Shown: piece by piece, positions 5,390 to 7,993 of the stretch | Position numbering within the stretch: position 1 is the stretch's first letter | How the letters are laid out: each line of letters begins with the position of its first letter | Notes under the pieces: generated by a model | Seen by the model: only the letters and a program-made list of their open reading frames with translations | Told to the model about the DNA's origin: nothing | Databases searched by the model: none | Made by a program: the position numbers and the translations under genes | Assembly: GCA_947305045.1 (NCBI GenBank) | Contig: CAMZCW010000102.1 | Coordinates: 1 to 7,993 of the forward strand | Origin: an uncultured Bacteroidales bacterium | GTDB taxonomy: Bacteria > Bacteroidota > Bacteroidia > Bacteroidales > UBA932 | Length of the DNA: 7,993 nucleotides | Reading direction: 5' to 3'

Positions 5390-5441
5390 GGTCAAGTTAG
5401 CTGCTCCCCCTCTGTCACGCAATCCCCAATTGGTCAAGAAC

Positions 5442-5576
5442 CTATTTCTCCCGAACCCTTTTCCCGCTCATATGCTCAATGGAAAAGTCCAGCATGGCGG
5501 CACGGGGAGCGTTCTTAACCATGTCTGCCTCCTCCGAGACTACGCGCATCGGCCGGAAAGTCATTTCCTTGTTCAT
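5442..5576 (-). CDS. Small hypothetical protein (44 aa) overlapping the SMR gene stop
   Basis: An ATG (complement 5574-5576) overlaps the TGA stop of the SMR transporter gene as ATGA, the usual sign of translational coupling. The product begins MNKEMTFRPMRVVSEEADMV, contains KNAPRAAMLDFSIEHM and ends KRVREK before TAG at 5442-5444. It is charged, has no membrane segment and matches no family I recognise. It may be an intact small partner or regulator of the transporter, or the surviving 5' end of a longer gene, since DNA just beyond it (5390-5441) is unassigned and then reaches the M13/FMN breakpoint. Confidence 0.45.
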   Translation of the reverse strand: MNKEMTFRPMRVVSEEADMVKNAPRAAMLDFSIEHMSGKRVREK

Positions 5577-5893
5577 ACCATTCTAAGCCCGATTACGGAC
5601 GCAATCAATGTAAAAATAAAAAACAGCCGCCAGAAACTCGCGGGCTCCTTGAATACCAGGATGCCGATGAGCACCGTGCCAATGGCCCCGATGCCCGTCC
5701 AAACGGGATACGCAGTCCCGATAGGGATGGTCTTTGCGGCTTTTGCCAGCAGTAACATACTCAAAGCCGACACCACCACAAATCCCGCATACCATCCGGC
5801 AGCCTCCCATCCGGTTGCGAGTTTTGCCTTGCCCAGGCAGAACGTAAACCCGCATTCGCACAGCCCGGCGACAATCAAAATGATCCAGTTCAT
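5573..5893 (-). CDS. Small multidrug resistance (SMR) family transporter, Gdx/SugE-like, 106 aa
   Basis: The protein has four transmembrane helices: residues about 3-20, 33-51, 59-81 and 86-104. Glu13 in MNWIILIVAGLCE is the essential proton/substrate-coupling residue of the family. The segment GTAYPVWTGIGAIGT carries the conserved Trp65 and the GIGA signature that separates guanidinium exporters (Gdx) from EmrE-type drug pumps, although Pro63 replaces the usual Ala. SMR proteins act as antiparallel dimers exchanging protons for guanidinium or quaternary cations. ATG 5893 is chosen because it starts exactly at the family's conserved N-terminus. The gene is transcribed leftward from a promoter containing the second copy of the 21-bp repeat, has a leader of about 57 nt, and overlaps a 44-codon gene at its stop. 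Confidence 0.8.
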   Translation of the reverse strand: MNWIILIVAGLCECGFTFCLGKAKLATGWEAAGWYAGFVVVSALSMLLLAKAAKTIPIGTAYPVWTGIGAIGTVLIGILVFKEPASFWRLFFIFTLIASVIGLRMV

Positions 5894-5953
5894 AATCTTT
5901 GTTGTCCCTTCCGAGGGCTGCAGCAATACCCGGCGTCTCCTTCTGAGGGTGCA

Positions 5954-5984
5954 CAAAGATACCTATTTTTCCCGCTCCGACCAA
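5954..5984 (-). promoter_or_regulatory. Promoter of the SMR operon, containing the 21-bp repeat
   Basis: On the minus strand a TTG (complement 5982-5984) lies 20 bp before TATCTTTG (complement 5954-5961), an exact -7 consensus. The predicted leader to ATG 5893 is about 57 nt and can form a short hairpin, CCCT-CGGA-AGGG, near the start codon. The -33 triplet and spacer belong to the repeat also found at 86-106. Confidence 0.6.
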
Positions 5985-5985
5985 C
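5965..5985 (-). repeat. 21-bp promoter-embedded repeat, copy 2
   Basis: Identical to 86-106 over 21 bp and in the same orientation. The next 3 bp differ (AGG versus GAT), and a -7 box follows at the same distance. The flanks beyond the repeat are unrelated. Confidence 0.7.
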
Positions 5986-6043
5986 TGCACGTCAGCACAT
6001 TGGACACTCGCAAGCGCCAGCCCGGCTTTCTATGTCAATAAAC

Positions 6044-6109
6044 TGGACATTTTGTCCACAAAATGGACTTTCTGTCACCCAAGTCTTGCCAAAAAGTCCA
6101 TTTCTGACG
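6044..6109 (+). promoter_or_regulatory. Cluster of palindromic upstream sites ahead of hsp20
   Basis: Site A, TGGACATTTTGTCCA at 6044-6058, is a perfect 6-bp palindrome around TTT. Site B at 6064-6077 (TGGACTTTCTGTCA) and site C at 6095-6109 (AGTCCATTTCTGACG) are imperfect versions. Their centres are about 20 and 31 bp apart, close to two and three helical turns. Arms AAATGGACTTT (6061-6071) and AAAGTCCATTT (6093-6103) also form an 11-bp inverted repeat. The arrangement suggests binding sites for an enhancer-binding activator or a repressor. Site C lies only a few bases from the -24 box. Confidence 0.5.
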
Positions 6110-6112
6110 CAC

Positions 6113-6128
6113 TGGCTCCGGCTTTGCA
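6113..6128 (+). promoter_or_regulatory. Candidate sigma-54 (RpoN) promoter of hsp20
   Basis: TGGCTCCGGCTTTGCA keeps the invariant GG (6114-6115) and GC (6126-6127) exactly 10 bp apart and agrees with TGGCAC-N5-TTGCA at most positions. Transcription would start near 6139, leaving a leader of about 74 nt. No TAnnTTTG box lies at a suitable distance before the gene, which favours this assignment. Confidence 0.55.
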
Positions 6129-6137
6129 ATATCCTTA

Positions 6138-6169
6138 GGCGTTCCGTTAAGGAAACCGGACGGAAGGCC
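6138..6169 (+). other. 5'-UTR hairpin of the hsp20 transcript
   Basis: GGC 6138-6140 and TTCCGT 6142-6147 pair with ACGGAA 6160-6165 and GCC 6167-6169, with one G-G mismatch and a 12-nt loop. The base of the hairpin coincides with the transcription start predicted from the -24/-12 promoter, so the mRNA would begin in a stem. It may stabilise the transcript or take part in temperature-dependent control. Confidence 0.4.
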
Positions 6170-6212
6170 ACGTAAGGACCCGAAACCGAAGAGCGTTTAA
6201 AGTGATTTTGTT

Positions 6213-6644
6213 ATGTTACCTACGATTAGAAGGAATCAAAGCTGGTTGCCTGACATCTTCAACGACTTCTTCGACAACAGCTGGATGGAAAGAACGAACT
6301 ACACCGCTCCGGCCATCAATGTAATTGAGAACGAGAAAGAATATGACGTGGAGCTTGCCGCTCCGGGTCTCACCAAAGAGGACTTCCAGGTCCATGTGGA
6401 CGAGGACAACAACCTGGTAATCAACATGGAAAAGAAGGCCGAGAACAACGAGAAAAAGCATCACGGCCGTTACCTCCGCCGCGAATTCTCCTATGAGAAG
6501 TTCCAGCAGATGCTTACCCTTCCCGAGGATGCCGAAGCCGAGAAGATCGAGGCCAAGGTGGAGCACGGCGTGCTGAATGTCCGCATCCCCAAGAAGGAAA
6601 AGGTGGATGTGCAGAAGGCCGTCAAGCAGATTGAGATCCAGTAA
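6213..6644 (+). CDS. Hsp20-family small heat-shock protein, 143 aa
   Basis: The protein is an ATP-independent holdase of the alpha-crystallin/Hsp20 family (PF00011). A short N-terminal arm (SWLPDIFNDFFDN) precedes the alpha-crystallin domain at about residues 33-130, with PAINVIENEKEYDVELAAPG, LTKEDFQVHVD, FSYEKFQQMLTLPEDA and the signature GVLNVRIPKK. The C-terminal tail ends in the I-x-I anchoring motif (QIEIQ), so the oligomerisation elements are complete. Length is normal. The ATG lies about 74 nt after the predicted sigma-54 transcription start, and a hairpin terminator follows directly, so the gene is monocistronic. Control by RpoN is inferred from the promoter sequence alone. Confidence 0.92.
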   Translation: MLPTIRRNQSWLPDIFNDFFDNSWMERTNYTAPAINVIENEKEYDVELAAPGLTKEDFQVHVDEDNNLVINMEKKAENNEKKHHGRYLRREFSYEKFQQMLTLPEDAEAEKIEAKVEHGVLNVRIPKKEKVDVQKAVKQIEIQ

Positions 6645-6671
6645 TCGCTGGCTCTACAGTCATCAACTGTT

Positions 6672-6709
6672 AGGGACGCTTCCTGGATGGGCAGCGTCCC
6701 TTCTTTGTT
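6672..6709 (+). terminator. Rho-independent-type terminator after hsp20
   Basis: AGGGACGCT (6672-6680) and AGCGTCCCT (6693-6701) form a perfect 9-bp GC-rich stem with a 12-nt loop, followed by a T-rich run (TTCTTTGTT). It begins 28 bp after the hsp20 stop. Confidence 0.8.
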
Positions 6710-6736
6710 GCGCCAAAATGTCATAAGGGAAGGCAT

Positions 6737-6767
6737 GGACTGACTTTTGCTGATAACAGGTCAGTTC
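6737..6767. promoter_or_regulatory. Inverted repeat upstream of the cyclase-like gene (possible operator)
   Basis: GGACTGAC (6737-6744) and GTCAGTTC (6760-6767) are complementary over 8 bp with one G-T pair. They lie just before the -7 box at 6776-6783, roughly over the -33 region. That position would suit a regulator-binding site. Confidence 0.3.
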
Positions 6768-6775
6768 AGAAAAGA

Positions 6776-6783
6776 TACTTTTG
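6776..6783 (+). promoter_or_regulatory. -7 element of the cyclase-like gene
   Basis: TACTTTTG matches TAnnTTTG exactly and ends 3 nt before ATG 6787, again implying a leaderless or nearly leaderless mRNA. The nearest TTTG upstream (6746-6749) is 26 bp away, too far for a standard -33 box. Confidence 0.4.
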
Positions 6784-6786
6784 AAA

Positions 6787-7893
6787 ATGTTCAATAAGCA
6801 CGATATTGCCCGCGATGCCTGCCAGCTCTTCGGAGCCCAGGCCCGGAAAGGCTATGACTGGTGGTGGCATTCTTTCACCGGATACGATGCTGAGACAGGT
6901 GCAGCCAAACCTTTCTTCATCGAGTTCTTCCTCTGTAATCCCGCCCTCGGCGGGGATGAGCCTGTCTTCGGCCAGGTCCCCGGGGAACCCCGGAAGCCGT
7001 CCTACCTGATGGTCAAGGCCGGTGCCTGGGGAGAGGATGCCGCACAGCTTCACCGTTTCTTCGGCTGGAAGAAGATCCAGGTGGATTGGGGTGTTCCCTT
7101 TTCCATCGAGGCCGATGAGTGCTTCCTCAGAGAAGACCGCACCCACGGCCATGTGAAAGTAGAGGATGCCGCAGCACATCCTGAGTGGATGTGTCAGGAT
7201 GGGGAGATGTCGTGGGACCTCAAGATCCGAAAGATAACGGCCTTCAACGTCGGTTTCGGTGCTGATGAGGTCTTCCGCAAGGCTGAAGCCTTCGAGATGT
7301 TCTGGCATGCGGAGGGTATGAAGAGCACCTTCGAGGGAGAAGTCATCTGGAACGGCCGTCGCTTCCTTGTGCGTCCCGAAGACTGCTACGGCTATGCCGA
7401 CAAGAACTGGGGGAAGGATTTCACCAGCCCCTGGGTGTGGCTGTCCTCGAACAACCTCACGAGCGAGATAACGGGCCGTAAACTCATGGACAGCGTCTTC
7501 GACATCGGTGGCGGTCGTCCGAAGGTGGGGCACCTGGCCCTTCCGCGCCGCCTGCTGTCCGCCTTCTGGTATGAGGGAACGCCCTTCGAGTTCAACTTCT
7601 CGAAAGTATGGACCGGTGTGAAAACGAAGTTTGACTGTAAGGAAACAGACACCCAGATTGTGTGGCACGTCGAACAATCAAGCACTTCCGGGAGGATGAT
7701 TTCGGACATCACCTGCGAGAAAAAGGACATGCTGCTGGTGAACTATGAGGCTCCGGACGGTCAGAAGCGCCACAACCGCCTCTGGAACGGAGGCAACGGC
7801 GTGGGAACCATACAGCTTTTCGACCATCAGGGAAAACTCATTGACCGCATCCACGCGGAGAACATCGGGTGCGAATACGGAGAATATTGTTAG
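6787..7893 (+). CDS. Tocopherol-cyclase/CrtC-like (lipocalin-like two-domain) protein, 368 aa
   Basis: No signal peptide or membrane segment is seen, so the protein should be cytosolic. It is rich in aromatic residues: GYDWWWHSFTGYD near the N-terminus, PFFIEFFLCNP at about 42-52, and YADKNWGKDFTSPWVWLSSNN at 203-223. That last motif (Y-x-x-K-N-W-G-x-x-F-x-x-x-W-x-W-x-x-x-N) is typical of tocopherol cyclase-like and CrtC/hydroxyneurosporene-synthase-like beta-barrel proteins. It is followed by SVFDIGGG and, late in the protein, LVNYEAPDG and LWNGG. True tocopherol or carotenoid synthesis is unlikely here, and the substrate is unknown. I recall very similar uncharacterised proteins in gut Clostridia, so transfer is possible, but codon use looks like that of neighbours. 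ATG 6787 is preferred over TTG 6781, which lies inside the -7 box. It follows the hsp20 terminator and converges on the right-edge gene. Confidence 0.6.
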   Translation: MFNKHDIARDACQLFGAQARKGYDWWWHSFTGYDAETGAAKPFFIEFFLCNPALGGDEPVFGQVPGEPRKPSYLMVKAGAWGEDAAQLHRFFGWKKIQVDWGVPFSIEADECFLREDRTHGHVKVEDAAAHPEWMCQDGEMSWDLKIRKITAFNVGFGADEVFRKAEAFEMFWHAEGMKSTFEGEVIWNGRRFLVRPEDCYGYADKNWGKDFTSPWVWLSSNNLTSEITGRKLMDSVFDIGGGRPKVGHLALPRRLLSAFWYEGTPFEFNFSKVWTGVKTKFDCKETDTQIVWHVEQSSTSGRMISDITCEKKDMLLVNYEAPDGQKRHNRLWNGGNGVGTIQLFDHQGKLIDRIHAENIGCEYGEYC

Positions 7894-7907
7894 AAGGAGC
7901 TCCTCAC

Positions 7908-7993
7908 CTAAGGCGCCATTTCCTCCAGCCGGAGGGCGAGTCTCCGGACAAGCTCATCGTGGCGGAGAAGTCCCCACGGGGCGTCCGTGAAGG
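7908..7993 (-). CDS. Partial gene (3' end only), unknown product
   Basis: On the minus strand one frame is open from the right edge to TAG (complement 7908-7910). It reads FTDAPWGLLRHDELVRRLAL and ends LEEMAP, an amphipathic, Arg/Leu-rich helical tail with a plausible coding composition. The other two minus frames are less convincing. It would converge on the cyclase-like gene with only 14 bp between the stops, a normal spacing here. No family can be named from 27 residues. Confidence 0.35.
   Translation of the reverse strand, partial: FTDAPWGLLRHDELVRRLALRLEEMAP

Noticed and set aside
5894..5953. Guanidine riboswitch in the SMR leader
   Set aside because: The leader is only about 57 nt and I cannot find the conserved ykkC core, paired ACGR-loop hairpins or the guanidine-III pseudoknot. 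A covariance-model search would settle it.
1..7993. CRISPR arrays, transposases, phage genes or a defence system
   Set aside because: No regularly spaced repeats, DDE/HUH/tyrosine-recombinase motifs or nuclease/ATPase defence modules were found on either strand.

Overview
The window looks like chromosome of an uncultured Bacteroidales-type bacterium (gut- or rumen-like, moderate to high GC). Three things point there: repeated use of the Bacteroidetes promoter -7 element TAnnTTTG, several lipoprotein-type signal peptides, and protein families that look like Bacteroidetes homologues. There is no rRNA, tRNA, CRISPR array, transposase or integrase. I see no dedicated new defence or mobile system. 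What stands out is a patchwork of intact short transcription units separated by broken genes, plus some unusual non-coding DNA.

Left part (1-2424). The 5' end of a gene for an exported protein runs off the left edge on the minus strand. Its promoter contains a 21-bp element that recurs at 5965-5985. Next come two broken genes in tail-to-tail collision near position 488/489: a plus-strand Smr-type protein that has lost its Smr domain and carries an in-frame TAG, and a minus-strand FMN-binding-domain protein cut just before its FMN-attachment motif. A small stand-alone HARE-HTH gene diverges from the latter. It is followed by an intact lipoprotein alpha/beta hydrolase, then by a truncated minus-strand isoprenylcysteine methyltransferase-like membrane protein.

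Middle (2425-5032). An intact pgeF-type laccase-domain gene converges on a two-gene minus-strand operon: a secreted PHB-depolymerase/feruloyl-esterase-like protein, then a nucleosidase-like lipoprotein 14 nt downstream. The 218-bp gap between the convergent units holds a long imperfect inverted repeat with two mutually exclusive pairings and possibly a coding relic.

Right part (5033-7993). An M13 peptidase gene with a textbook promoter is broken after about 100 codons, at a 43-bp stretch that also lies inside the FMN-binding gene fragment at 672-714. Reading leftward is an SMR transporter (Gdx-like features) with a 44-codon gene overlapping its stop by ATGA. An intergenic region of about 320 bp carries a candidate sigma-54 (-24/-12) promoter, helically spaced palindromic upstream sites and a 5'-UTR hairpin ahead of an Hsp20 gene, which ends at a strong hairpin terminator. 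A tocopherol-cyclase/CrtC-like protein gene follows, and the 3' end of an unknown minus-strand gene enters from the right edge.

The genes do not form one pathway. Several products would act at the envelope (three lipoproteins counting the broken one, a secreted esterase, PgeF, an SMR pump), and Hsp20 is a stress chaperone. All functional calls rest on motif recognition by eye, with no database search.
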